From NCBI GenBank assembly GCA_021166835.1, contig JAJPEN010000055.1, positions 1 to 55,188 of the forward strand: a stretch of 55,188 nucleotides of DNA. The letters run 5' to 3'. Below the pieces are notes generated by a model. The model saw only the letters and a list, made by a program, of their open reading frames with translations, was not told the origin of the DNA and did not search any database. The translations under genes were made by a program, and so were the position numbers. The DNA comes from Burkholderiaceae bacterium (GTDB taxonomy: Bacteria; Pseudomonadota; Gammaproteobacteria; Burkholderiales; Burkholderiaceae). Positions 13,242 to 25,558 of this stretch are shown here, one piece after another (within the stretch, counting starts at the first letter, position 1; the number at the start of each line of letters is the position of its first letter).

Positions 13242-14042
13242 TCAGATCGTGAACGACGGTCCGCCGCGCCGCTCCTTCGCAATCGCCTCGACCCACTTCC
13301 CTGCCGGAAGCCGCTCCCGCTCCAGCCGCTTCGCCCGCGCGCGCAGCGCCTTCCACTCGACCAGAAGCGGCGGCCCCGAAAACGCCAACAGCGCCACATT
13401 CCCCGCCGCCACCGGCGGCAACTCGATCACCCGTCCGTCGAACGCCTGTCGCACGTTGCGCAGGCTGTGCGCATACGAACGGCTCTCGCCGAACACGTTG
13501 ACCATGAGAATCCCCGCCGGCGCGAGCGAGGCGCGGCAATCCCGATAGAACGGCACGTCATCGAGCACCGGCCCGCGCGCCTTCGTGTCGTAGAGATCAG
13601 CCAGGATCACGCCGAAGCGGCCACGCACGGAGGGACGCGTCACGTATTCGCCGGCGTCGGCGCGGATCACCTCGAGCCGCTCGTCGTCGGGCAGCGCGAA
13701 GTCGCTGCGCGCGATGTCGATCACCCGGTGGCTCGCCTCGACGACGACGATCTTCGTCTTCGGCAGCTTCTTCCAACAGTGACGGGCAAGTCCCGCCGCG
13801 CCGAGACCCAGGTGCAGCATCTCGGCGGGCGCACCGAGGAACAACCGCCACGCCATCATGTCGTGCGCGTAGTCCAACTCGAGGTCATAGGGACGCGCGA
13901 TGCGCATCGCGCCCTGGATCCATGGCGAGTCAAAATGCAGGTAACGAACGCCGGCGGACTCGGACAACACGATCACGGGTTCATTGGAACGTTCGCCCCG
14001 GCGGCGGGAGGTACCGCGCGTATTTCGTCGTCCAGCGTTCAA
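13242..14042 (-). CDS. spermidine-synthase-like methyltransferase-fold protein
   Basis: A 266-aa protein of the polyamine aminopropyltransferase superfamily: LHLGLGAAGLARHCWKK is the nucleotide/decarboxy-SAM binding loop, VVVEASHRVIDIAR follows strand 2, and RFGVILADLYDTKARGPVL is the acidic motif region. The family transfers aminopropyl groups to putrescine; many SpeE-like proteins have no proven substrate, and no speD is nearby. The start is uncertain: the frame opens with TTG at 14042, and a GTG in VIVLSESAGV is an alternative. It lies 16 bp after the glycosylase-like gene and probably ends the operon. Confidence 0.8.
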   Translation of the reverse strand: MNAGRRNTRGTSRRRGERSNEPVIVLSESAGVRYLHFDSPWIQGAMRIARPYDLELDYAHDMMAWRLFLGAPAEMLHLGLGAAGLARHCWKKLPKTKIVVVEASHRVIDIARSDFALPDDERLEVIRADAGEYVTRPSVRGRFGVILADLYDTKARGPVLDDVPFYRDCRASLAPAGILMVNVFGESRSYAHSLRNVRQAFDGRVIELPPVAAGNVALLAFSGPPLLVEWKALRARAKRLERERLPAGKWVEAIAKERRGGPSFTI

Positions 14043-14058
14043 GGCATTCTTCTCCGGT

Positions 14059-14604
14059 TCATCGCAGGCTCTCGATTGCCTCGCGCCACGACTCGAGCTT
14101 GCGCTCGCGCGGCATCGACGCGTAGGCGGGACTGGTGGAAGGCATCACGCGCGTCTGGTAGCCGGCGTCGCGGAACCGGGGCTCGAAGCGCCCTGCCGCC
14201 TGGCCGTTGAACAGCACGGCGCCCAGGTGCGGAGCGAGGCGATGCAGGCGGACGAAATCGTTCGCCGCCGCGTCGCGGATCGCGCTGTCGAGACTGCCCT
14301 CCCGCCGGCAGGCGCCCCAGACGTCCCAGATCGCCAGGCCCGCCGCGAGCATGGTCTCGTAGCGGCGCTCGAACGGCCATTCGTCGAGCGGTTCGCCGAG
14401 CACCTGGCCGAGGATCGGCCAGAACAGGTTGCGCGGATGCGCGTAGTAGTGGCCGGCGGCGAGCGACGCTTCGCCGGGGAAGCTGCCGAGGATGAGCAGG
14501 CGCGAGTGTGGTGCGATCACCGGCGGCAACCCGCGCAAAGGAGGTGTCGGATCCGGAGCGACGGCCCCGACGCACGCCGGTGCGCCGCCTGGCCCCGTGC
14601 GCAT
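14059..14604 (-). CDS. uracil-DNA glycosylase superfamily protein (DNA-deoxyinosine glycosylase type)
   Basis: A base-excision repair enzyme by homology. Motif 1 is LLILGSFPGEASLAAGHYYAHP, containing GSFPG and the YYAHPRNLFW segment of this branch; FNGQAAGRFE and the PSTSPAYASM motif of family 6-like glycosylases follow. These proteins remove deaminated bases such as hypoxanthine or uracil. The frame is open further upstream to 14763, but similarity begins near PPVIAPHSR. ATG 14604 is the start given here; a TTG at about 14538 is possible. Confidence 0.8.
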   Translation of the reverse strand: MRTGPGGAPACVGAVAPDPTPPLRGLPPVIAPHSRLLILGSFPGEASLAAGHYYAHPRNLFWPILGQVLGEPLDEWPFERRYETMLAAGLAIWDVWGACRREGSLDSAIRDAAANDFVRLHRLAPHLGAVLFNGQAAGRFEPRFRDAGYQTRVMPSTSPAYASMPRERKLESWREAIESLR

Positions 14605-14713
14605 CGCTACGTCGCTTGGCCCTGCAGCGCGACGCCGCGGGCTCGCGACACCCGCAGACCCGATGTCACGACGCCGCGTGCCTGCTGCGCTCGGCTGCCG
14701 ACCGACGCGCCGA

Positions 14714-16720
14714 TCAGGCACCGGAAGCGCCGCCCTTCCCGCCTTCCGACTCTCCTTCGTCACGAGCCGGCATGCCGGGCGCCTGCGCGCCGGTCAGCAT
14801 CGCGTTCATCCGCCGCACGAACCCCGCCGGATCGTCCAGCTGCCCGCCCTCGGCGAGCGTTGCCTGCTCGAACAGCAGCCGCGACCAGTCGTCGACGTGC
14901 GCCTCGTCGGCGCGCACGCGCGCGAGCAGCGGATGCTCGGGGTTGATCTCGAGCACCGGCTTTCTCTCCGGCGCCTTCTGGCCGGCCTGCTTGAGCAGCC
15001 GCTCCAGGTGCGCGCTGATCTCGTGCTCGCCCGACACCAGGCACGCGGCCGAGTCGGTGAGCCGGTTGCTGACGCGCACCTCGCTCACCGCATCGCCGAG
15101 CGCCGCCTTCATCCGCTCGACCAGCGGCTTCAGCTCGTCGGCGACCTGCTCGGTCGCCTTCTTCTCGGCTTCGTCCTCGAGCTTGCCGAGTTCCAGCCCA
15201 CCACGCGCGACCGACGCGAGCGGCTTGCCTTCGTACTCGGTGAGGAACGACAGCAGCCATTCGTCGACGCGGTCGGTGAGCAGCAGCACCTCGACGCCCT
15301 TCTTGCGGAACACTTCGAGATGCGGGCTGTTGCGCGCCGCGGCCGGCGTCTCCGCGGTGACGTAGAAGATCTTCTCCTGCCCTTCCTTCATCCGCGCGAC
15401 GTAGTCGGCGAGCGACACGGTCTGCGCGTCGTCGTTCGAGGTCGTGGAGGCGAAGCGCAGCAGCGCGACGATGCGGTCGCGGTTGGCGAAGTCCTCGCCG
15501 ACGCCTTCCTTGATCACGGCGCCGAACTCGCGCCAGAACTTCGCGTAGTCGTCGGGCCTGTTCGCGGCGAGATCCTCGAGCAGCGACACGATGCGCTTGG
15601 TCGATCCCTCGCGGATCATGCGCACGTCGCGGCTCTCCTGCAGGATCTCGCGCGAGACGTTCAGCGGCAGGTCGTTCGAGTCGATGACGCCGCGCACGAA
15701 GCGCAGCCACGCCGGCAGCAGCTGCTCGGCATCCTCCATGATGAAGACGCGCCGCACGTACAGGCGCACGCCGCTGCGGCGGTTGCGGTCCCACAGGTCG
15801 AAGGGCGCGCGCGACGGCAGGTAGAGCAGCTGCGTGTATTCGGTACGGCCCTCTACGCGCGCGTGCGTCCACGCGAGCGGGTTCTCGTCGCCGTGCGACA
15901 GGTGCTTGTAGAAGTTGCGGTACTGCTCGTCGTCGATCTCGCTCTTGGATCGCGTCCACAAGGCGCTCGCCTGGTTCACCGTCTCCCATTCGTCGGTGGC
16001 GCGCATCTCCTTGGCTTCGGCGTTCCACTCCTCCCTGCGCATGCGGATCGGCAGCGAGATGTGGTCCGAATACCGGCGCACGATCGACTTCAGCTTCCAC
16101 GGCGAGAGCAGGTCCTCGAAGCTCGTCTCGTCGAGCTCGGTCTCGGCGGCGAGCTCGCCGACCGGAACGCTGCGCAGATGCAGCGTGACGTCGGTGCCGC
16201 GGGTGGCCTTCTCCACGGTCTCCACCGAGAACTCGCCGGTGCCTTCGGACTCCCAGCGCACGGCCTGGTCGGCGGGCAGTCCCGCGCGCCGCGAGACGAC
16301 GGTGACGCGGTCGGCGACGATGAACGCCGAATAGAAGCCCACGCCGAACTGGCCGATCAGCTGCGCATCGCGCGCCTGGTCGCCGGAGAGATTGCCGAAG
16401 AACTCGCGCGTGCCCGAGCGCGCGATCGTGCCGAGATGCTCGACGGCTTCCTCGCGCGACAGGCCGATGCCGTTGTCGGAGATCGTGATCGTGCGAGCCT
16501 TCGGGTCGACGTCGATGCGGATCTGCAGCTCGCCGTCGCCTTCGAGCAGTTCGGGCCGGTTCAGCGCCTCGAAGCGCAGCCGGTCGCAGGCGTCCGAGGC
16601 GTTGGAGATCAGCTCGCGCAGGAAGATCTCGCGGTTGCTGTACAGGCTGTGGATCATGAGGTTCAGCAGCCGGCTGACCTCGGTCTGGAAGCCCAGTGTC
16701 TGCTTGGTGGTGTCGTTCAT
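14714..16720 (-). CDS. htpG: chaperone HtpG (Hsp90)
   Basis: A 668-aa ATP-dependent cytosolic chaperone. Visible GHKL ATP-binding motifs are [30 protein letters not shown] and [17 protein letters not shown]; the middle domain has FSVKA-like loops and a conserved [17 protein letters not shown], and the C-terminus is Ala/Gly rich. Start ATG 16720 ([19 protein letters not shown]) was chosen because homology begins there; an in-frame GTG at 16732 is the alternative. It follows parC by 14 bp. The C-terminal tail is slightly longer than usual for the family. Confidence 0.97.
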   Translation of the reverse strand: MNDTTKQTLGFQTEVSRLLNLMIHSLYSNREIFLRELISNASDACDRLRFEALNRPELLEGDGELQIRIDVDPKARTITISDNGIGLSREEAVEHLGTIARSGTREFFGNLSGDQARDAQLIGQFGVGFYSAFIVADRVTVVSRRAGLPADQAVRWESEGTGEFSVETVEKATRGTDVTLHLRSVPVGELAAETELDETSFEDLLSPWKLKSIVRRYSDHISLPIRMRREEWNAEAKEMRATDEWETVNQASALWTRSKSEIDDEQYRNFYKHLSHGDENPLAWTHARVEGRTEYTQLLYLPSRAPFDLWDRNRRSGVRLYVRRVFIMEDAEQLLPAWLRFVRGVIDSNDLPLNVSREILQESRDVRMIREGSTKRIVSLLEDLAANRPDDYAKFWREFGAVIKEGVGEDFANRDRIVALLRFASTTSNDDAQTVSLADYVARMKEGQEKIFYVTAETPAAARNSPHLEVFRKKGVEVLLLTDRVDEWLLSFLTEYEGKPLASVARGGLELGKLEDEAEKKATEQVADELKPLVERMKAALGDAVSEVRVSNRLTDSAACLVSGEHEISAHLERLLKQAGQKAPERKPVLEINPEHPLLARVRADEAHVDDWSRLLFEQATLAEGGQLDDPAGFVRRMNAMLTGAQAPGMPARDEGESEGGKGGASGA

Positions 16721-16734
16721 CGTGTCGTTCACGT

Positions 16735-19077
16735 TCAAGTGCCTCGATCGCCCGCGGGCTTCGGCAGCGACAGCGTCGCCTCCGCCACGCGCGGCTCCAG
16801 GTAGCGCCCCTTGCGCGCCCGCGCTCCGCGCCAGTTCTCCAGTGCCGCGCCCGACAGCACGCGGTCGATCGCCTTGCCGCCGCGCCCGGTGCCCTGCACC
16901 CGCACGCCCGGCGCGCCGAAGACGATCGCCTGCTGCATCGGGTCGGCCTCGTCGACCTTGAGCATCGTCACGCCGCGCCCGCCGTTGCGCAGCACTTTCA
17001 CCTCGACGAGGTCGAAGACCAGCGCGTGGCCGGCGCGCGAGACGCACAGCACGCGGTCCATTCCCGGCTCGAAGAGCGCGGGCCGCAGCGGCGCGTCGCC
17101 TTCCTCGACCGACACGAAGCTCTTGCCCTGCTTCGTGCGGCCGGCGAGATCGCCCGCCTGGCACAGCAGGCCGTAGCCGCGCCGCGTGGACAGCAGCACG
17201 CCGGCATCGGCCCGTGCGGCGAACACGTGCTCGATGCGGGCGCCCGGCTCCAGCTCGAAGAAGCTGGTCACCGGTGCGCCGTCGCCGCGCGCCGACGGCA
17301 GCTGCGAGACCGCCACCGAGAAGGCGCGGCCGGTGGTGTCGACCGCGTACAGGTTGTCGGTGGTCATGACTTCGAAAGCGCCGTAGAACGCATCGCCCGT
17401 CTTGAAGCCAGCCTGCGCCGGATCGTAGTCGCGATCGTGACTCTGGCGCGCGCGCGCCCAGCCTTTCTGCGAGACGATGACGGTGACCGGCTCCTCCGGG
17501 ATGCGCACTTCGAGCGTCGTGCGCTCGGCTGCCTCGATCAGCGTGCGCCGCGCGTCGCCGTACTGCTTCGCGTCGGCCTCGATCTCCTGGATCACCTGCC
17601 GGCGCAGCCTGGCCGGGCTACCGAGCAGCGCCTCGATCCGACCCTTCTCCTCGCGCAGCGACGCCAGCTCCTTCTCGATGCGGATCGCCTCGAGCCGCGC
17701 GAGTTGCCGCAGCCGGATCTCGAGGATGTCCTCGGCCTGCCGGTCGGTGAGCCCGAAAGCGTCGATCAGTGCCGGCTTCGGTTCGTCGGACTCGCGAATG
17801 ATGCGGATCACCTCGTCGATGCGCAGCAGCACGAGCCGGCGCCCTTCGAGGATGTGGATGCGGTCGTCCACCTGCGCGAGCCGATGGCGGCTGCGCCGCG
17901 TGACGGTCTCGAGCCGGAACTCGCACCACTCGGAGAGGATCGTCGCGAGGTTCTTCTGCCGCGGACGGCCGTCGCGGCCGATCGTGACGAGGTTCACCGG
18001 TACGCCGGTCTCGAGGCTCGTGTGCGCGCGCAGCACGCGCAGCAGCTCGTCGGAGTCGATCTTCGAGGTCTTCGGCTCGAAGACGAGGCGCACCGGCGCT
18101 TCCTTGCCCGACTCGTCGCGCACGGCGTCGAGCACCGCGAGCACCGACGACTTCAGCTGCAGCTGCTCCGGGGTGAGCGACTTCTTGCCGGCCCGCACCT
18201 TCGGGTTCGTCAGCTCCTCGATCTCCTCGAGGACTTTCTGCGCCGACACGCCCTGCGGCAGCTCGGTGACGACGAGCTGCCATTGCCCGCGCGCCAGCTC
18301 CTCGATCGCGTGGCGGCCGCGCATCTTGATCGAGCCGCGGCCGGTCTCGTAGATCTCGCGGATGTCGTCGGCCGGCGAGATGATCTGCCCGCCGCCGGGG
18401 AAATCGGGGCCGGGCACGATGCGCGCGAGCGCGGCCGCGTCGATCTTCGGATCCTTCAGCACCGCGATCGCCGCCTCGGCGATCTCGCGCAGATTGTGCG
18501 ACGGAATCTCGGTGGCCATGCCTACCGCGATGCCCGATGCGCCGTTGAGCAGCAGCATCGGCAGCCGCGCCGGCAGCAGGCGCGGCTCCTTCGTCGAGCC
18601 GTCGTAGTTCGGAACGAAGTCGACGGTGCCCTGGTCGATCTCGTCGAGCAGCAGTCGCGCATAGGGCGTCAGCCGCGCCTCGGTGTAGCGCATCGCCGCC
18701 GGCGAGTCACCGTCGCGCGAGCCGAAGTTGCCGTGCCCGTCGATCAGCGGATAGCGCAGCGTGAACGACTGCGCCATGCGCACCAGCGCGTCGTAGGCGG
18801 CGACGTCGCCGTGCGGATGGAACTTGCCGAGCACGTCGCCGACCACGCGCGCCGACTTGACCGGCTTCGCGCCCGCCGCCAGCCCCATCTCGTTCATCGC
18901 GTACAGGATGCGGCGCTGCACCGGCTTCTGGCCGTCGCAGACGTCGGGCAGCGCGCGGCCCTTGACGACGGAGACCGCGTACTCGAGGTACGCACGCTCG
19001 GCGTAGCGCGCGAGCGTCAGCGCGTCGTCGCCGTCGTCCGCATCGTCGCGAATCGGAAGTTCGATCTGATCGTTCAT
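16735..19077 (-). CDS. parC: DNA topoisomerase IV subunit A
   Basis: A 780-aa DNA cleavage subunit. The breakage-reunion domain has [39 protein letters not shown] and the active-site Tyr at about residue 131 ([10 protein letters not shown]). The C-terminal part has beta-pinwheel strands ([19 protein letters not shown]). In the quinolone-resistance region the residue aligned with E. coli Ser80 is Val92 and the one aligned with Glu84 is Asp96. ParE is encoded 71 bp upstream on the same strand. Confidence 0.97.
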   Translation of the reverse strand: MNDQIELPIRDDADDGDDALTLARYAERAYLEYAVSVVKGRALPDVCDGQKPVQRRILYAMNEMGLAAGAKPVKSARVVGDVLGKFHPHGDVAAYDALVRMAQSFTLRYPLIDGHGNFGSRDGDSPAAMRYTEARLTPYARLLLDEIDQGTVDFVPNYDGSTKEPRLLPARLPMLLLNGASGIAVGMATEIPSHNLREIAEAAIAVLKDPKIDAAALARIVPGPDFPGGGQIISPADDIREIYETGRGSIKMRGRHAIEELARGQWQLVVTELPQGVSAQKVLEEIEELTNPKVRAGKKSLTPEQLQLKSSVLAVLDAVRDESGKEAPVRLVFEPKTSKIDSDELLRVLRAHTSLETGVPVNLVTIGRDGRPRQKNLATILSEWCEFRLETVTRRSRHRLAQVDDRIHILEGRRLVLLRIDEVIRIIRESDEPKPALIDAFGLTDRQAEDILEIRLRQLARLEAIRIEKELASLREEKGRIEALLGSPARLRRQVIQEIEADAKQYGDARRTLIEAAERTTLEVRIPEEPVTVIVSQKGWARARQSHDRDYDPAQAGFKTGDAFYGAFEVMTTDNLYAVDTTGRAFSVAVSQLPSARGDGAPVTSFFELEPGARIEHVFAARADAGVLLSTRRGYGLLCQAGDLAGRTKQGKSFVSVEEGDAPLRPALFEPGMDRVLCVSRAGHALVFDLVEVKVLRNGGRGVTMLKVDEADPMQQAIVFGAPGVRVQGTGRGGKAIDRVLSGAALENWRGARARKGRYLEPRVAEATLSLPKPAGDRGT

Positions 19078-19147
19078 TCGTGTTCAGCGGCTGGCGCCCG
19101 CCGCGCCGCGAAACGCGCATGCGCGTCCCGCTCGGGGCGGCGGCGCC

Positions 19148-21127
<1,980 letters not shown>

Positions 21128-21163
21128 GCTGCGAGGAGTGGAAGGGAAACGGATGCCGCCGCG

Positions 21164-21331
21164 TCAGCGTCCCACCGGGATGCCGCAGGCCTGCAGCAGG
21201 GACGCGAAACTCGCGACCATGTTCGGGTCCCGATAGGCGAGGAACGACCATCCGAGAACGAAGCCGAGCAATGCCACGCCGACGAAGGTGAGAGCAAGGC
21301 GCGCGAGACGGACCGTGCGATGATCGTGCAT
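21164..21331 (-). CDS. small single-pass membrane protein, 55 aa
   Basis: Starts MHDHRTVRLARLALTFVG and has one hydrophobic helix (LALTFVGVALLGFVLGWSFL), then AYRDPNMVASFASLLQACG and IPVGR. ATG at 21331, stop at 21164. It is too short for most gene callers, but it sits in the same orientation just upstream of parE, and the composition (charged N-terminus, one helix) is protein-like. Function unknown; it may be the leader gene of the parE operon. Confidence 0.6.
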   Translation of the reverse strand: MHDHRTVRLARLALTFVGVALLGFVLGWSFLAYRDPNMVASFASLLQACGIPVGR

Positions 21332-21371
21332 CGCATCATTCTACTGGGTGCCCCCGGGCGCCCGCGCCCCG

Positions 21372-22583
21372 ATGCCCACTGAACGCCCCGCTTCCGCCCG
21401 CCAGTCCTGCGCCGAACGCCCCGACAGTCCCGACACGCTGGTCGTGCACGGCGACCGCGACCCCGAAGTCTTCGAGCCGGCGCTCGCCCCGCCGGTGCAC
21501 ATGTCGGTCACCTGGTCGGCGCGCGATGCAGACGAGTTCGCCGGACTCGCCACCGGCGTGCGCCCGCAGCGCTTCTACACGCGCTACGGAAACCCCACGC
21601 ACGAGCGCGTCGCGCGGCTGATCGCGCGGCTCGAGGGCGGCGAAAGCGCGCTGATGACGGCGAGCGGCATGGGCGCGGTCTCCTCGGTGCTGCTCGGGCT
21701 GCTCGGCGCCGGCGATCGCGTGGTCGCGCAGACCAGCCACTACATGGGCAGCACCCAGTGGTTCACCGAGCTGCTGCCGCGCTTCGGCGTGCAGGTCGAG
21801 CGCGTGGACCAGACCGACACCGGGGCGATCGTCGCCGCGCTGCGCCGCGGCGCGAAACTCGCGATGTTCGAGACGCCGTCGAATCCGACGATGGCGATCA
21901 CCGATCTGCGTGCGGTCGCCGAGGCCGCGCGCGCGTGCGGCGCGATCACGGTGGCCGACAACACCTTCGCCACGCCGCTGAACCAGCAGCCGCTCACGCT
22001 CGGCATCGACGTCGTCGTGCACAGCGCCACCAAGTACCTCGGCGGCCACCACGATCTCATCGCCGGCGTCGTCGTCGCGCGCGACGAGATCCTCGAGCGC
22101 ATCTGGCGCGGCACGATCGCGCTCGGCGCCACGCTGGGCGCCTTCGACGCGTGGCTGCTGCTGCGCGGACTGCGCACGCTCGCGCTGCGCGTGGAGCGCG
22201 CCAACGACAACGCGCTGCGCGTGGCGCGCTTCCTCGACGCGCACCCCGGCGTCGAAGCGGTGCACTACCCCGGGCTCGAAAGCCATCCGCAGCACGCGCT
22301 CGCCCGTTCCCAGATGCGCGGCTTCGGCGGCGTGCTCTCGGTGCGCATCGCCGGCAACTACGCGGACACCGCGCGCTTCGTCTCGCGCCTGCGCCGCTTC
22401 ACGCACGCGGTGAGCCTGGGCGGCGTCGAATCGCTCGCCGTTCACGCCGCAGCGATGGTCGCCGGCACGCTGAACGACGAGCAGATGCGCGCCGCCGGCA
22501 TCGCGCCGAATCTGGTGCGGCTGGCCTGCGGCATCGAGGCGGCGGACGATCTGCTCGCGGACCTCGATCAGGCGCTCAGATAG
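21372..22583 (+). CDS. Cys/Met metabolism PLP-dependent enzyme (cystathionine gamma-synthase/lyase family)
   Basis: About 403 aa, fold type I. The PLP-Lys is in VVHSATKYLGGHHDLIAG; the cofactor-binding stretches ALMTASGMGAVSSVLLG and FETPSNPTMAITD are present, as is YTRYGNPTHERV. The family covers cystathionine gamma-synthase, beta/gamma-lyase, methionine gamma-lyase and O-acyl-homoserine sulfhydrylase; the substrate is not decidable from motifs alone. The start is placed at ATG 21372; an ATG at 21348 is possible. It converges on kup, the two genes overlapping by 8 bp. Confidence 0.9.
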   Translation: MPTERPASARQSCAERPDSPDTLVVHGDRDPEVFEPALAPPVHMSVTWSARDADEFAGLATGVRPQRFYTRYGNPTHERVARLIARLEGGESALMTASGMGAVSSVLLGLLGAGDRVVAQTSHYMGSTQWFTELLPRFGVQVERVDQTDTGAIVAALRRGAKLAMFETPSNPTMAITDLRAVAEAARACGAITVADNTFATPLNQQPLTLGIDVVVHSATKYLGGHHDLIAGVVVARDEILERIWRGTIALGATLGAFDAWLLLRGLRTLALRVERANDNALRVARFLDAHPGVEAVHYPGLESHPQHALARSQMRGFGGVLSVRIAGNYADTARFVSRLRRFTHAVSLGGVESLAVHAAAMVAGTLNDEQMRAAGIAPNLVRLACGIEAADDLLADLDQALR

Positions 22584-24450
22584 CCACCTGCGACCCCAGT
22601 TCCACCACCCGATCCGGCGGCAGGCCGAAGTAGTTCGCCGCGCTGGTGCTGTTGCGCAGCAGCCAGCCGAACAGCGAGCGACGCCAGCCGAACAGGCCGC
22701 GTCGGCTCACCGAAACGAGCGTCGGCTTGCTGGTGAAGAACGAGGTCTCGTGCAGCGTGCAGACGACGCCCTTGCGCGCGATCTGGCGCAGCACGCCGTC
22801 GATGCGCGGGTTCTCGCGGAAGCCGAAATGCGCGATGACGCGCACGATGCCGTCGGGGCTGCGCATCACCTCGACGCGCTCGTCGTCGAGCACGCGCGGC
22901 GCTTCGTCGAACACGACCGTGAGGAAGATCGTCTGCTCGTGCATCACCTTGTTGTGCTTCAGGTTGTGCAGGAACGAGCTGGGCCAGCCCTGCGGCGTCG
23001 ACGAGAAGAAGAGCGCCGCGCCGGGCACCCGCGGGATCTGCGACAGGTCGATCTGGTATCCGTCGGGGCTCGCCTTCGGACGCATGTCCTTGCGTAGCCG
23101 CAGGATCTCCATGCCGCGCCGCCACGTCGTCAGCACGGTGAACATGATGGCGGCGAGCAGCAGCGGGAACCATCCGCCCGACGGGATCTTCGTGGCGTTG
23201 GCCGCGAAGAAGCTCGCCTCGAGCGCGACGAAGACGACGAACAGCGGCCACAGCGCGCGCACGCGCCGATCGGCGAAGGCCGGCAACGCGATCAGCATCA
23301 TCACGCTGGTGAGGGTCAGGTCGCCGGCAACGGCGATTCCATAAGCCGAGGCGAGCGCATCGGAGCTGCGGAAGCCGACGACCAGCGCGAGCACGAGCAC
23401 GAGCAGCAGCCAGTTGACCATCGGGATGTAGACCTGCCCCTGCTCGGCGTCGGAAGTGTGCAGCACGCGCAGACGCGGCAGGAAGTTCAGCCGCGACGCC
23501 TGCTGCGACGCCGAGAAGGCGCCGGCGATCGTTGCCTGCGACGCGATGACGGTGGCGGCAGTGGCCAGCACGACGGCCGGCAGCAGCAGGTTTTCCGGGG
23601 CGAGCAGGTAGAACGGATTGCGGATCGCCTGCGGATCGAGCAGGACCAGCGCGCCCTGCCCGAAGTAGTTCAGCATCAGCGCCGGCAGCACGAGCACGAA
23701 CCAGCCGACGCGGATCGGACGCGACCCGAAATGCCCCATGTCGGCGTACAGCGCCTCGGCGCCGGTCATGCACAGGAAGACCGCTCCGGCCGCGACGAAG
23801 GCGAGCGCCGGCTGCTCGACGACGAGCGCCCAGGCGAAGCGCGGATCGAGTGCGAGCAGCACCTGCGGATTGCGCACGATGCTGAGCACGCCCGCCGCGG
23901 CGATCGCGACGAACCACAGCGCCATGATCGGCCCGAAGCGCGCGCCGACGTGGCCGGTGCCGCGGCGCTGGATCGCGAACAGCGCAACGAGAATCGTGAC
24001 CGCGATCGGCAGCACGACGACGTCGAGTTCGGGCTCGAGGACGGCCAGCCCCTCCACTGCCGACAACACCGAGATCGCCGGCGTGATGACGGCGTCTCCG
24101 TAGAACAGCGAAACGGCGAAGGCGCCGAGAATCGACACCAGCCAGGTCAGGCGCGGATGCCCGCTCAATGCGTGCGTGCAATGCGACAGCAGCGCGAGAA
24201 CGCCGCCTTCGCCGCGGTTGTCGAAGCGCAGCATGATCGTCACGTACTTCAGCGACACGACGATCATCACCGACCAGAAGATCATCGACAGCAGCGCGAA
24301 GACGTTGGCCTGCGTCAGGTCGAGTCCGTGGTCGGGGTCGAAGGCGACCTTGAACGCATACAGCGGACTGGTGCCGATGTCGCCGAAGACGATGCCGAGC
24401 GCTCCGACGACGGCGGCGGGTAGACGCGTTCGGGAGACGGCCGGGCGCAT
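22576..24450 (-). CDS. kup: Kup-type potassium uptake transporter
   Basis: A 624-aa inner-membrane K+/H+ symporter. The N-terminal signature GIVFGDIGTSPLYAFKVAF is the Kup selectivity/GD motif, followed by about twelve hydrophobic segments through residue 440 and a cytoplasmic C-terminal part (LPRLRVLHTSDAEQGQVYIP lies in a loop). Length is typical. It is preceded by a stretch of 20-bp direct repeats that separates it from cydB. Confidence 0.95.
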   Translation of the reverse strand: MRPAVSRTRLPAAVVGALGIVFGDIGTSPLYAFKVAFDPDHGLDLTQANVFALLSMIFWSVMIVVSLKYVTIMLRFDNRGEGGVLALLSHCTHALSGHPRLTWLVSILGAFAVSLFYGDAVITPAISVLSAVEGLAVLEPELDVVVLPIAVTILVALFAIQRRGTGHVGARFGPIMALWFVAIAAAGVLSIVRNPQVLLALDPRFAWALVVEQPALAFVAAGAVFLCMTGAEALYADMGHFGSRPIRVGWFVLVLPALMLNYFGQGALVLLDPQAIRNPFYLLAPENLLLPAVVLATAATVIASQATIAGAFSASQQASRLNFLPRLRVLHTSDAEQGQVYIPMVNWLLLVLVLALVVGFRSSDALASAYGIAVAGDLTLTSVMMLIALPAFADRRVRALWPLFVVFVALEASFFAANATKIPSGGWFPLLLAAIMFTVLTTWRRGMEILRLRKDMRPKASPDGYQIDLSQIPRVPGAALFFSSTPQGWPSSFLHNLKHNKVMHEQTIFLTVVFDEAPRVLDDERVEVMRSPDGIVRVIAHFGFRENPRIDGVLRQIARKGVVCTLHETSFFTSKPTLVSVSRRGLFGWRRSLFGWLLRNSTSAANYFGLPPDRVVELGSQVAI

Positions 24451-24481
24451 GGAGCGCGAAGTGTATCAGCGTGGCCCCGCC

Positions 24482-24540
24482 CGACTCGCGGGCGGGAACA
24501 TCCGACGCGCGGGCGGGACATCCGACGCGCGGGCGGGAAC
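24482..24540. repeat. three 20-bp direct repeats between kup and cydB
   Basis: The unit CCGACGCGCGGGCGGGAACA occurs three times in tandem with minor changes (CGACTCGCG in the first). It fills most of the 100 bp between the two genes and has no coding sense. It may form GC-rich structures at the cydB 3' end. Confidence 0.75.
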
Positions 24541-24550
24541 GCGCGGCGGC

Positions 24551-25558
24551 TCAGGCGTGATAGCCGATGTCGCTGCGCACCTTGCCGCGGAACACCCAGT
24601 ACGACCAGGCGCCGTACAGCAGCAGCACCGGCAGCAGCAGCAGCGTTCCGACCATCAGGAAGGCGAGCGCCTTCGGGGAAGCCGCGGCGTCCCACAAGGT
24701 GATCGACGGCGGCGCGATGTACGGCCACAGGCTGATCACGAGTCCGGTGAAGGCGAGGAAGAACAGCGCGAACGAGCAAAGGAAGGGCAGCAGCTCCCGG
24801 CCCTGGCGCAGCGCGCGCAGCAGCAGCAGCGCCACCGCGATCGTCAGCAGCGGAACCGGCGAGAAATAGAGGATCTGCGGCCAGCTGAACCAGCGCTCGG
24901 CGATGCGCGGCTCGGTGATCGGCGTCCAGATGCTGATCAGCGCAATGAAGGCGAGCACGCCCCACAGGCTTCGCCGCGCCACCGCCCGCGCCCATTGCTG
25001 CAGTTCGCCCTCGGTCTTCAGCACCAGCCAGCACGCGCCCTGCAGCAGGTAGCCGAAGACGAGCCCGAGGCCGGTGAGCAGCGGAAAGGGCGAGACCCAG
25101 TCCCAGCTCGTGCCGACGAAGTGGCGGCCCTCGACGGCGAAGCCCTGGATGAAGTTGCCGAGGATCACGCCCTGCGCGTAGGTGGCGGCGAACGAGCCCA
25201 GCACGAAGCCGGTATCCCACAGCCAGCGGCGCGCGCCGTGCACCTCGCGGAACTCGAAGGCGACACCGCGAAAGACGAGCCCGAGCAGCATCACGAGAAT
25301 CGGGAAGTACATCGCCGGAATGACGATCGCGAAGGCGAGCGGAAAGACAGCGAGCATCGCGCCGCCGCCGAGCACCAGCCAGGTCTCGTTGAAGTCCCAG
25401 ACGGGCGACACCGAAGCGATCATCCGCTCGCGATCGTCGGCATTGCGGCGAAACGGAAAGAGCATCGCGACGCCGAGGTCGAAGCCGTCGAGCAGCACGT
25501 ACATGAACACCGACAACGCGAGGATCGCCGCCCACAGCGGCACGAGGTCAAGCGCCAC
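24551..25558 (-). CDS. cydB: cytochrome bd-type quinol oxidase subunit II
   Basis: A 335-aa membrane protein with about eight to nine helices. N-terminal WAAILALSVFMYVLLDGFDL and FETWLVLGGGAMLAVFPLAF-like segments (here NETWLVLGG) are the family signature. It pairs with CydA. The start is GTG 25558 (MALDLVP), overlapping the cydA stop by 11 bp, which indicates translational coupling. No CydX-like small subunit was seen directly after it. Confidence 0.94.
   Translation of the reverse strand: MALDLVPLWAAILALSVFMYVLLDGFDLGVAMLFPFRRNADDRERMIASVSPVWDFNETWLVLGGGAMLAVFPLAFAIVIPAMYFPILVMLLGLVFRGVAFEFREVHGARRWLWDTGFVLGSFAATYAQGVILGNFIQGFAVEGRHFVGTSWDWVSPFPLLTGLGLVFGYLLQGACWLVLKTEGELQQWARAVARRSLWGVLAFIALISIWTPITEPRIAERWFSWPQILYFSPVPLLTIAVALLLLRALRQGRELLPFLCSFALFFLAFTGLVISLWPYIAPPSITLWDAAASPKALAFLMVGTLLLLPVLLLYGAWSYWVFRGKVRSDIGYHA

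Noticed and set aside
14492..16804. Plus-strand open frame of 770 codons
   Set aside because: It is the antisense of htpG and its composition (Arg/Ala/Gly-rich, no motif) is that of a GC-rich shadow. The same holds for the long plus-strand frames over parC, parE and kup.
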